From Candidatus Zixiibacteriota bacterium (GTDB lineage Bacteria > Zixibacteria > MSB-5A5 > JAABVY01): 17,912 nucleotides of DNA. Of the stretch, positions 7,652-14,305 are shown in pieces. The stretch is taken from NCBI GenBank assembly GCA_014730285.1, contig WJIM01000022.1, positions 1-17,912 on the forward strand, read 5' to 3'. Position numbers and translations under genes: made by a program. The stretch's first letter is position 1. Each line of letters begins with the position of its first letter. Under the pieces are notes generated by a model. That model was not told the DNA's origin. It worked only from the letters and a program-made list of their open reading frames with translations, and did no database searches.

Positions 7652-9286
7652 TCAATCTTCAGCTTCCAGAACTCGTCTATATTCTTCTCTATCACTTAGC
7701 AGGGCAACTGCTTCGCGGATAACCGGATCATAACGAAGGTAGTATTTCTCGTAGATTTCGTTATTGCTATAAGCAAGATTGCTTAGTGTAAGACTAAGGT
7801 TTTCGATTATATCTTCGCGATTTTCATCCCAGGATTCATCCTCAATGCTTTCTAATTTGGATTTTATGGACGACACCACGGGCTTATCGGAAAACTCAGG
7901 ATTAATTTCTTCCGCATCCTGCAAAAATTCATTGAATGCATTCTCGATTTCGCCGGGGATATGTAACCCCCGACTATCAACAAAGCCCTTGAAGCTATCA
8001 AGTACTTCCTGATCCAGCGGGAGGCTGAATCCATTGCCGTGCTTTTGAAAATATTCCACGCCGAAGTCGAAATAATATCCGCCCACAAGCAGGACTGATT
8101 CAAGGAGGCTCGGATCCTCGTCATCATCTATGATATCAGGGACCACTCCACCTCCTCCAAAGACCTTCCTTCCGCCGGTGGTGCGGTAGACTGTTTCAGC
8201 CTCGGGCTCGGTCTTTACCAGGTTTTCCGACCATTCCATATCCGAAAACTTCTGGATAATCCGTCCCGAGGGCAGGTAGTACTTGGACACTGTCAGTCGG
8301 AATGCCCCTCCCTGAGGGAGGGGTGTAATATTCTGCACCAATCCCTTTCCGAATGTCGTATCGCCTATAATCACGGCGCGGTCGTGATCCTGCAATGCTC
8401 CGGAGAGAATTTCCGAGGCGGAGGCAGAGCCGCGATTGACCAGCACGGCCATGGGTATTTCCTGATAACTGCCCTCGAAGAAATTCCTCAGTTCGAACTC
8501 CTCGGTAAATGACCTTCCCCCGGTGGATACAATCATAGCATTATCAGGAAGAAACAGCCCTGTAATTGCCACAGCGATTTCCAAAAATCCGCCCGGATTA
8601 CCCCGCAGATCGAGCACCAGACCTTTCATCCCCATCATCTTCAGCGACTCCATCGCGGCAATCATCTCATCGATGCTGTTCAAAGCGAAATTCGTCAGCC
8701 GAATATAGCCGATTGAATTAACCATACCGGAATACTCGACAGAATTCAGCTTCACCGAGGCGCGCTCGATTTTGACATTGAACTGCTCGTCCAATCCGGG
8801 ACGTTTGATACGCAGTTCCACTGTCGTTCCCGCCTGGCCGCGGATCAAATCAATAGCCTCGTTGGGATTGAGAGTCGAGGCGTCAATATCGCCGATCATG
8901 GTTACCTGATCGCCTGCCTTTAGCCCGGCCCTGTCGGCTGGTGATCCGGCTATCGGCGAAACCACAGTCAGGAGACCGTCACGCACGGTTATCTCCACAC
9001 CGATGCCAGAAAATTGCCCCTGGCTCTCCTCGGCATAATATTGATAGCTTCTGGGAGGGATATACCCCGTGAACGGATCGAGACCGTCTTCGACATTCTC
9101 AATTGATCCCTGAAAGAGATCTTCGGACGTGATCGGTTCGACATAATTTTGTTTGATGATCCGGAATGCCGAGGCATAAGCCATCATGCCCTCGAAAAGC
9201 GGGTCGTTTATGACCAGATACAATCCGGCTATGAATGCGGCTGCGTTCAGTATTAGAAAAACTGCGGTCGTCCGAAATCTATGCAC
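7652..9286 (-). CDS. ctpA: Carboxy-terminal processing protease (S41 family)
   Basis: A 544-aa periplasmic serine protease that trims or degrades envelope proteins from their C-termini. Residues 7-26 form an uncleaved anchor or signal helix. A PDZ domain (about 85-165) holds SGIGVEI and the SPADRAGLKAGDQV segment. The S41 core has LVLDLRGNPGG (223-233), NRGSASASEIL with catalytic Ser289, and GDTTFGKGLVQ with catalytic Lys314; the 25-residue Ser-Lys spacing equals that in E. coli Prc. Beyond about residue 385 is a helical C-terminal extension of about 160 residues, so the protein is longer than minimal CtpA (about 430 aa). The start is GTG (9286), overlapping the tmk stop by one base (TAGTG), which implies translational coupling. 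The substrate is unknown; with tmk it forms a two-gene unit. Confidence 0.95.
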   Translation of the reverse strand: MHRFRTTAVFLILNAAAFIAGLYLVINDPLFEGMMAYASAFRIIKQNYVEPITSEDLFQGSIENVEDGLDPFTGYIPPRSYQYYAEESQGQFSGIGVEITVRDGLLTVVSPIAGSPADRAGLKAGDQVTMIGDIDASTLNPNEAIDLIRGQAGTTVELRIKRPGLDEQFNVKIERASVKLNSVEYSGMVNSIGYIRLTNFALNSIDEMIAAMESLKMMGMKGLVLDLRGNPGGFLEIAVAITGLFLPDNAMIVSTGGRSFTEEFELRNFFEGSYQEIPMAVLVNRGSASASEILSGALQDHDRAVIIGDTTFGKGLVQNITPLPQGGAFRLTVSKYYLPSGRIIQKFSDMEWSENLVKTEPEAETVYRTTGGRKVFGGGGVVPDIIDDDEDPSLLESVLLVGGYYFDFGVEYFQKHGNGFSLPLDQEVLDSFKGFVDSRGLHIPGEIENAFNEFLQDAEEINPEFSDKPVVSSIKSKLESIEDESWDENREDIIENLSLTLSNLAYSNNEIYEKYYLRYDPVIREAVALLSDREEYRRVLEAED

Positions 9287-9936
9287 TACATCCTGATCCT
9301 GATTTTACGCCTTTTTAGAAACGATACTACTGTTTCCAGCATTTCATCACGAACCTTTTCTTTCGGCCCGTCGGCATTTATAACCTTCATGCGCCTTTTG
9401 TTGTTCTCGGCCAGTTCGAGATAGCCCTTGCGGACCCTGCGGAAAAAGGCCAGTTTTTCATTTTCCAGACGATCTTTGGCGCGGTTCAGTTTGGACTTTC
9501 TTTCGAATGCCTTTTTCTCCGGCAGATCGAACAGCAGGGTCAGGTCGGGCTTAATACCCTCGGCGGCAAACAGGTTTATTCTCTGGATGAACTTAAGTTC
9601 GAGCCCTCGTCCATAAGACTGATAGGCCGTTGTAGAATCGTAAAAACGGTCGCAGATAACGATCTTGCCATCTTTTACAGCCGGAATTATCTTCTCCTGC
9701 ACAATCTGAGAACGTGCGGCCTGATATAGCCAGAGCTCCGATTTGGGGCAGATATCGATTTCGCCTTTGCTTAGCAGAATGCGCCTGATTCTTTCCGAGA
9801 GCTTTGTTCCGCCCGGCTCCCGCAGAAAGAGATGCTGGATATTATTTCTTTTAAGGAAATTAATCAGGTATCTGGCCTGGGTCGATTTACCGGAAAAATC
9901 GATTCCCTCGAGGGTGATAAAAAGTCCTTTTTTCAT
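9286..9936 (-). CDS. tmk: Thymidylate kinase
   Basis: A 216-aa enzyme that phosphorylates dTMP to dTDP with ATP in the cytoplasm, needed for DNA synthesis. The P-loop is GIDFSGKST (11-19), with Phe where Gly is usual in GxDGxGKST. REPGGT (39-44) binds the nucleotide, and DRFYDSTTAYQ (96-106) is the DRY/DRF-type motif. The lid segment near residues 147-158 is basic (KLNRAKDRLE). Length is normal. The C-terminus is unusually basic. The ATG lies only 14 bp from the U-tract of the preceding terminator, so tmk must have a promoter within or overlapping that terminator, or depend on read-through. There is no strong Shine-Dalgarno, only AGG. Confidence 0.95.
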   Translation of the reverse strand: MKKGLFITLEGIDFSGKSTQARYLINFLKRNNIQHLFLREPGGTKLSERIRRILLSKGEIDICPKSELWLYQAARSQIVQEKIIPAVKDGKIVICDRFYDSTTAYQSYGRGLELKFIQRINLFAAEGIKPDLTLLFDLPEKKAFERKSKLNRAKDRLENEKLAFFRRVRKGYLELAENNKRRMKVINADGPKEKVRDEMLETVVSFLKRRKIRIRM

Positions 9937-9950
9937 AACGCCTATATATA

Positions 9951-9984
9951 AAAAAAGAAGGCGGCAGATGCCACCTTCTTTTTT
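9951..9984 (-). terminator. Intrinsic terminator after the inositol-phosphate synthase gene
   Basis: A long palindrome 12 bp after the stop of the inositol-phosphate synthase gene. On the minus strand the stem is AAGAAGGTGGCA pairing with TGCCGCCTTCTT (one G-U pair), extended by A/T tracts and followed by T7. The run of A on the other side means it could work in both directions, but only the minus strand carries a transcript here. Confidence 0.88.
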
Positions 9985-9996
9985 ACACAGTCATCT

Positions 9997-11151
9997 CTAT
10001 TTTTTCTTTTTGCCGGTTTTTTTCCTGGTAAGAGGCTTCTTTGATTTTTTAGCCGTCAACGATTCGCTGCCTTTTTTGATCGCATACTTCTTGATGAACT
10101 CCTCTGTCATGCGATGCGCCTCGGAATCGGTGAACTGCACCGGCGGTGATTTTTTGAAATACGATGATGGTTCTATCAGGGCGCCGGAGAGGTTGTTATC
10201 CAGGCCAAGTTTGCAGCAGCGCACGGCGTCAATTACCACACCGGCCGAATTAGGCGAGTCCCAGACTTCCAGCTTCATCTCGAGATTCAGTGGTACATCG
10301 CCAAAGGTCGTGCCCTCAAGGCGGATATGCGCCCATTTGCGGTCTGTCAGCCAGGCCACATAATCGGAAGGGCCGATATGGCAGTTGTCTTCGCCGATAT
10401 CATAGGGGAGCTGAGAGGTTACCGCAGAGGTCTTGGAAATCTTCTTGGATTCCAGACGGGAACGTTCGAGCATATTCAAAAAGTCGGTATTGCCGCCGAC
10501 ATTAAGCTGACTGGTACGCTCCAGCTTTACACCGCGATCCATAAAAAGGCGGGTCAGGACACGGTGCGTGATTGTTGCGCCGACCTGTGATTTGATATCA
10601 TCGCCGATTACCGGAAGCTCCTTCTTCTCGAAACGGTCCTGCCAGTAGGGCTCCCTGGCTATGAATACGGGTATGCAGTTGACAAAGCCGCATCCGGCTT
10701 CAAGCACCTGCTCGACATACCACTTGGTAGCCATTTCGGAACCAACCGGAAGGTAATTGACGACGACATCAGTCTTTGTCTCCCTCAGGAGCTTGACTAT
10801 ATCAACCGTGTCGCCAGGGGCTTTTTCGATAATTTCGGAAAGGTATTTCCCCAGACCGTCGTGGGTCATGCCGCGCTGTACCTTTATCCCGGTCTTCGGC
10901 ACATCACAGAACTTAAAGGTGTTGTTGGGTTTGGTATAGATCGCGTCTGCAAGGTCTTTACCGACCTTGTTCTTATCAATGTCAATGGCAGCGGAGAACT
11001 CGATATCGGAGATATGGTAACCGCCGAGATTGACATGCATCAGTCCGGGAATATGGTCTGTATCCTTGGCATTACGGTAGTAATGCACTCCCTGGACGAA
11101 TGATGATGCGCAATTGCCTACACCCACAATTGCCACTCTAACTTTAGGCAT
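9997..11151 (-). CDS. ino1: Myo-inositol-1-phosphate synthase
   Basis: A 384-aa NAD-dependent enzyme that converts glucose 6-phosphate to inositol 1-phosphate, the first step of inositol lipid or solute synthesis. It is the short bacterial/archaeal type. The Rossmann motif VGVGNCASS (9-17) is at the N-terminus. The conserved core has [10 protein letters not shown] (130-139), [18 protein letters not shown] (180-197) and [12 protein letters not shown] (216-227). [15 protein letters not shown] (301-315) carries the Asp and Lys that are catalytic in characterised relatives. The last 20 residues are a lysine-rich tail ([15 protein letters not shown]), not usual for the core enzyme. AAGGAG precedes the ATG by about 5 nt. 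It is the last gene of a three-gene unit with the PfkB kinase (17 bp upstream) and the CDP-alcohol transferase, ended by the terminator at 9951-9984. Confidence 0.96.
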   Translation of the reverse strand: MPKVRVAIVGVGNCASSFVQGVHYYRNAKDTDHIPGLMHVNLGGYHISDIEFSAAIDIDKNKVGKDLADAIYTKPNNTFKFCDVPKTGIKVQRGMTHDGLGKYLSEIIEKAPGDTVDIVKLLRETKTDVVVNYLPVGSEMATKWYVEQVLEAGCGFVNCIPVFIAREPYWQDRFEKKELPVIGDDIKSQVGATITHRVLTRLFMDRGVKLERTSQLNVGGNTDFLNMLERSRLESKKISKTSAVTSQLPYDIGEDNCHIGPSDYVAWLTDRKWAHIRLEGTTFGDVPLNLEMKLEVWDSPNSAGVVIDAVRCCKLGLDNNLSGALIEPSSYFKKSPPVQFTDSEAHRMTEEFIKKYAIKKGSESLTAKKSKKPLTRKKTGKKKK

Positions 11152-11168
11152 GCTATCTCCTTGTTATT

Positions 11169-12077
11169 TTATGCTGTAACAGAATTTGCTATTGTTTGCA
11201 TTCTCTCCAGTGCCAGAGCTTTGGTCAACGGAAAGTCGGGACCGGTATGCTCTATCATAACACTGGCAACTGCGGTACCCATGATACCGCAATCGGGAAG
11301 GGCGTAGCCCCGAATAAGTCCGTACATGAATCCGGCGGCATAGGTATCGCCCGCGCCGGTGGCATCCATCTCCTGTGCCGGATATGCCGGTATGCGGAAG
11401 AATTCATTACCGTCATAAACCACTGAGCCCTGTTCGGCAATGGTTATTATTACAATCTCCGGTCCCCAGGACTTCAGCATTTTGGCGGGGGTTTCATAAT
11501 CCTCACGCGGATCATATCCGGTTAGTATTTTGCATTCCAGCTCGTTGGGCTTTATTATCTCGCACATGGATATCAGCTTTTCGGTATCCTCCATCTTGCG
11601 ATGCTCTATCCTGCCATCTTCCGAGTAGCGCAGGATGCCCTGAGGATCGAGAAATATGCGCGCGGAGCTGTGCTCCTTGATGTGCTGGATATATTCCAGA
11701 TCGATCTCGCCCAGAATCGGAGCTACGATCACCCAGTCGGCATCTTCAAGTTTTTCCGGATATAATTTGATCTTACCGGCATTTCCCAGAAGACTCAGAT
11801 TTCTTTCGCCCTTGTCGCCGTAATATTCGAGTGAAAAACCGCCGCTCTCGTCGACACTGTAGATTATATAATTGATGCCGTATTTTTTCATGTCCGCTTC
11901 GAATTTGGAGCGAAAGTCGGGTCCCACATTTCCAACCAAAGTGGTGGGCACATCCATCTTGGCCATGGCCAGACAGAAATTGGTGGAGCAGCCCGACAAT
12001 ACGCGACCGTCGGTCTGCACATGCGGGGTCTTTATCATATCAAAAACCGGATTACCAATGGAGAAGATGTTAGCCAT
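11169..12077 (-). CDS. PfkB-family sugar/nucleoside kinase in the inositol operon
   Basis: A 302-aa ribokinase-fold kinase from the ATG at 12077. That start is chosen because GGAGGG lies 6-7 nt upstream and MANIFSIGNPVFDMI is a proper PfkB N-terminus; an ATG at 12110 would add 11 unrelated residues. The ATG overlaps the transferase stop by 8 bp. Features are the Gly-rich GCSTNFCLAMAKM (29-41), LVGNVGPD (47-54), IIKPNELE (174-181) and the anion-hole motif DATGAGDTYAAGF (238-250) with catalytic Asp244. The general family is ADK/ribokinase-like. Because the neighbours make inositol phosphate and probably attach it to lipid, inositol is a reasonable substrate; a PfkB-family myo-inositol 3-kinase is known in Thermococcus. 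Adenosine or another sugar cannot be excluded. Confidence 0.85.
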   Translation of the reverse strand: MANIFSIGNPVFDMIKTPHVQTDGRVLSGCSTNFCLAMAKMDVPTTLVGNVGPDFRSKFEADMKKYGINYIIYSVDESGGFSLEYYGDKGERNLSLLGNAGKIKLYPEKLEDADWVIVAPILGEIDLEYIQHIKEHSSARIFLDPQGILRYSEDGRIEHRKMEDTEKLISMCEIIKPNELECKILTGYDPREDYETPAKMLKSWGPEIVIITIAEQGSVVYDGNEFFRIPAYPAQEMDATGAGDTYAAGFMYGLIRGYALPDCGIMGTAVASVMIEHTGPDFPLTKALALERMQTIANSVTA

Positions 12078-12687
12078 TTTGTGCCCTCCTGTCCAATTCC
12101 TTTTTGGCAAAAAAGAGTCTTTGTATTGCAGTTATATGTGAAACGACTCCAACGAAGATCAGAGCGATTTCGAGCAGATTCAGATCGATAATATCGAATT
12201 CCGGAAATATCGATAACAATGCCAGGCCGACCATGATAACGATGAACTTCTCAAGGCGTCCCACCCATCCGACCTCAGCCGAGGCAATCTTGCCTATCGA
12301 TTCGGCGGCCTTACGGGAATAGGAGGCCATAATCATGCCGAAGATGGCAAAGATCGGCCAGACAGGATGAACCCTGCCGGAGAGAAGGATACCCGAGAGG
12401 ATAAAGAACTCGGCATAGCGGTCCAGGACATGATCGAGTATTCCGCCGAAAGTAGTACCCATGTTACCGGCACGCGCGGTGGCGCCGTCAAGCATATCGG
12501 TTACCGATGTCAGAATGATAAGCACTATGCCCCAGACAAACCAGCCCTTCCACAAAACAGCAGCAGCCCCGATCGACATAATCAGGCTGATAAATGTTAT
12601 TGCATTGGGGGTAAGACCCATTTTAACACAAATTCTTCCGGCTACCTGGGAATGTAATTCGTATGCCTGCCGTCTCTTCTTATCCAT
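12070..12687 (-). CDS. CDP-alcohol phosphotransferase, probable phosphatidylinositol(-phosphate) synthase
   Basis: A 205-aa integral membrane enzyme that transfers an alcohol onto a CDP-activated lipid with release of CMP. The family signature D-x2-D-G-x2-A-R-x8-G-x3-D-x3-D is complete: Asp64, Asp67, Gly68, Ala71, Arg72, Gly81, Asp85, Asp89. Several hydrophobic segments (about 27-45, 50-63, 91-120, 145-165 and 170-190) give the usual six-helix bundle. It is the first gene of the operon with the PfkB kinase and inositol-phosphate synthase, which points to inositol phosphate or inositol as acceptor, as in actinobacterial and archaeal PIP synthases and in Bacteroides. PgsA or phosphatidylserine/choline-type roles are the alternatives. 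AAAGGACG sits about 5 nt before the ATG. Confidence 0.88.
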   Translation of the reverse strand: MDKKRRQAYELHSQVAGRICVKMGLTPNAITFISLIMSIGAAAVLWKGWFVWGIVLIILTSVTDMLDGATARAGNMGTTFGGILDHVLDRYAEFFILSGILLSGRVHPVWPIFAIFGMIMASYSRKAAESIGKIASAEVGWVGRLEKFIVIMVGLALLSIFPEFDIIDLNLLEIALIFVGVVSHITAIQRLFFAKKELDRRAQNG

Positions 12688-12718
12688 GAATCGTCCTTTG
12701 TCTCAATTCAAAAAGCCT

Positions 12719-12746
12719 AATATAAATTACTGGATTTTTTTTGCAA
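12719..12746 (-). promoter_or_regulatory. Probable sigma70-type promoter for the inositol operon
   Basis: On the minus strand TTGCAA (12746-12741) is followed by 16 bp and TATATT (12724-12719). The -35 is imperfect, the -10 good. Transcription would begin near 12711, 24 nt before the transferase ATG at 12687. The surrounding 12716-12780 is very AT-rich. On the plus strand I find no equally good promoter for the HTH gene. Confidence 0.55.
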
Positions 12747-12809
12747 GTATATTTATATTAATATTCGAGTCGGAATTTATATGGTATCCCCCCATTTCCG
12801 GAAGAAAAA

Positions 12810-13175
12810 ATGAGCCCTATAAAATATTTTACACATGTGCGCCTCCAGGAGGACCTCAGATCTCTTCGATACTATATGGTGCAGTACGCCGAGAGGTACG
12901 GGATCAAACCGGCGGCGCGAGTGTTCAATACCACACCGAAGACCGTGAAGAAATGGCTCAGGCGCAAAGAGGAATTGTCGAGTGAATGGATGATAGATCA
13001 ACGGGAAATGTCCAGGCCGCGAAGACCGCGCATTTCCGAAAGCGCACGGCGCCAGGCGATTGAATTGAAAGGCAAGCATAAATCATGGGGAGCTATGAGA
13101 ATAAAAAAAGAATACAATTTGAAGATATCGGATAAGGCTATTCGCAAAATCTGGAAAGATGAAGGATTGATGTAA
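12810..13175 (+). CDS. Two-HTH DNA-binding protein resembling the N-terminus of an IS481/IS3-type transposase
   Basis: A 121-aa basic protein. Residues 29-53 (RYGIKPAARVFNTTPKTVKK and onward) form a homeodomain-like HTH. The middle is a basic linker with PRRPRISESARR (70-81), and residues 88-120 contain KSWGAMRIKKEYNLKISDKAIRKI, a second winged/HTH unit. This is the order seen at the N-terminus of IS481/IS3-type transposases, but the DDE catalytic domain is missing: the frame stops at GLM and the next gene is unrelated. It may be a domesticated regulator or a remnant. The frame is intact, with GGAAG 7 nt before the ATG, and the stop overlaps the next start by one base (TAATG), which favours a working gene over a decaying one. 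It is divergent from the inositol operon and could regulate it, though nothing here proves that. Confidence 0.75.
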   Translation: MSPIKYFTHVRLQEDLRSLRYYMVQYAERYGIKPAARVFNTTPKTVKKWLRRKEELSSEWMIDQREMSRPRRPRISESARRQAIELKGKHKSWGAMRIKKEYNLKISDKAIRKIWKDEGLM

Positions 13176-13495
13176 TGAGAACCTGGTCGCTTACCGTCCT
13201 CCTGCTTACAATTTTAGCCTCTATAGCATGTTCCGGCGATACTCAGGAAAAGAGCGAAGTTGGGGTAATCATACTCAAGGGTGAAGATGGCAGGACGGTA
13301 TTTGAGCTTCTAATGGAGAATCACAAGGTCGATTATATGGTATCGGACATGGGCATCTTCATAAAATCAATCGACGGCATCGAGAATAAAGGCGGCCGTT
13401 TCTGGATGTATTCGATTAACGACGAGCCGGGAAAGATTGCCTGCAACAAAGCGCAGGTTTCCGACGGGGATGTAATCAAATGGGAATTTAAATGA
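13175..13495 (+). CDS. Small DUF4430-like lipoprotein or secreted protein
   Basis: A 106-aa protein with an N-terminal signal (MRTWSLTVLLLTILASIAC). Cys19 is a candidate lipidation site, though the SIAC box lacks the usual Leu at -3. The mature part fits the DUF4430 (transcobalamin-like C-terminal) fold: TVFELLMENH (41-50), FIKSIDGIENK (62-72), FWMYSINDEPGK (77-88) and SDGDVIKWEF (96-105). This domain is found in cobalamin-binding proteins and in many bacterial cell-surface proteins; the ligand here is unknown. The start overlaps the HTH-gene stop by one base, so the two are probably translated together. The TGA abuts the lgt stop on the other strand with no base between them. Confidence 0.8.
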   Translation: MRTWSLTVLLLTILASIACSGDTQEKSEVGVIILKGEDGRTVFELLMENHKVDYMVSDMGIFIKSIDGIENKGGRFWMYSINDEPGKIACNKAQVSDGDVIKWEFK

Positions 13496-14305
13496 TTAGC
13501 CGCGGGCGGGCTGATTGTGTTTTTTGAGATAGAAAAACAGCGCCCATCCCAGGACAAACAAAATGGCGGCAACCAGGTGATTGTAAGTAAGCTCCATTCC
13601 GAATAGATGCGGAAACATCGCCTCCTCATAATATCTGACAAACTCGATTACGAATCTGAAAAACGCCTCGACTATCAGGAAAATCGCAAAAAGCATCCCG
13701 CTGAAATGATTCTTTCTGTCGAGATAATGAAGCACAAGAAACAAAGCTAAACCGTACAGCGACATATAGAGCTGTGTGGGATGAATCGCCTGTTCCCCGA
13801 AGATGGCATAGGGTATGGAATGCTCGGGGAAATGCACTCCCCAGGGATGATCGCATGTCTTGCCGAAACAGCAGCCGTTTAAGAAACATCCAATTCGTGT
13901 GAAGAAAGTACCCAGCGCGATAGGAGGCGCATAAATGTCGAGCGTATCCCAGAAAGGGGCTTCTTTGATCTTGATATAAATCACTCCCGCCCCGATCGCG
14001 CAGATAAGTCCGCCGTACAGGTTCAAACCGGCAATTCCGATCGTACCGCCGCTTCCGAAGGGATTTATAATATCCAGCAGGTTTCCGGAGAATTCAGACC
14101 AGTGATAGAAGACATAAAACAGCCGCGCCCCGAGAATGCCGGCGAAAATCACCAAAAAGGATAAATTGGTTACAAAATCCTGCCCGATATCCTTGATTTT
14201 CGCCTTGTAACGGACATAGAACAGCCCGGCTATAAAAGAGATGAAGAGCATTACACCGTAGGCGCGTACTACGATGGGTCCGATTTTGAAAAGTTCCGGA
14301 TGCAT
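13496..14305 (-). CDS. lgt: Prolipoprotein diacylglyceryl transferase
   Basis: A 269-aa inner-membrane enzyme that attaches diacylglycerol from phosphatidylglycerol to the lipobox cysteine of prolipoproteins. The N-terminus MHPELFKIGPIVVRAYG is typical. The signature region FTRIGCFLNGCCFGKTCDHPWG (135-156) contains the conserved Arg137, and HPTQLY (175-180) is present. There are about seven hydrophobic segments. The His of the HGGL motif in E. coli is Tyr here (LYGGL, about 96-100), a substitution also seen in other phyla. The start overlaps the end of the PAP2 gene by 37 bp. It is the last gene of the rsmI-PAP2-lgt operon and converges end to end with the small lipoprotein gene. Confidence 0.96.
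   Translation of the reverse strand: MHPELFKIGPIVVRAYGVMLFISFIAGLFYVRYKAKIKDIGQDFVTNLSFLVIFAGILGARLFYVFYHWSEFSGNLLDIINPFGSGGTIGIAGLNLYGGLICAIGAGVIYIKIKEAPFWDTLDIYAPPIALGTFFTRIGCFLNGCCFGKTCDHPWGVHFPEHSIPYAIFGEQAIHPTQLYMSLYGLALFLVLHYLDRKNHFSGMLFAIFLIVEAFFRFVIEFVRYYEEAMFPHLFGMELTYNHLVAAILFVLGWALFFYLKKHNQPARG

Noticed and set aside
12078..12110. A longer start for the PfkB kinase at 12110
   Set aside because: The extra 11 residues do not fit the family; the ATG at 12077 has GGAGGG at good spacing.
12810..13495. A complete insertion sequence around the transposase-like HTH gene
   Set aside because: There is no DDE domain, no terminal inverted repeats or target duplication that I can see, and the next gene is an unrelated lipoprotein with a one-base overlap.
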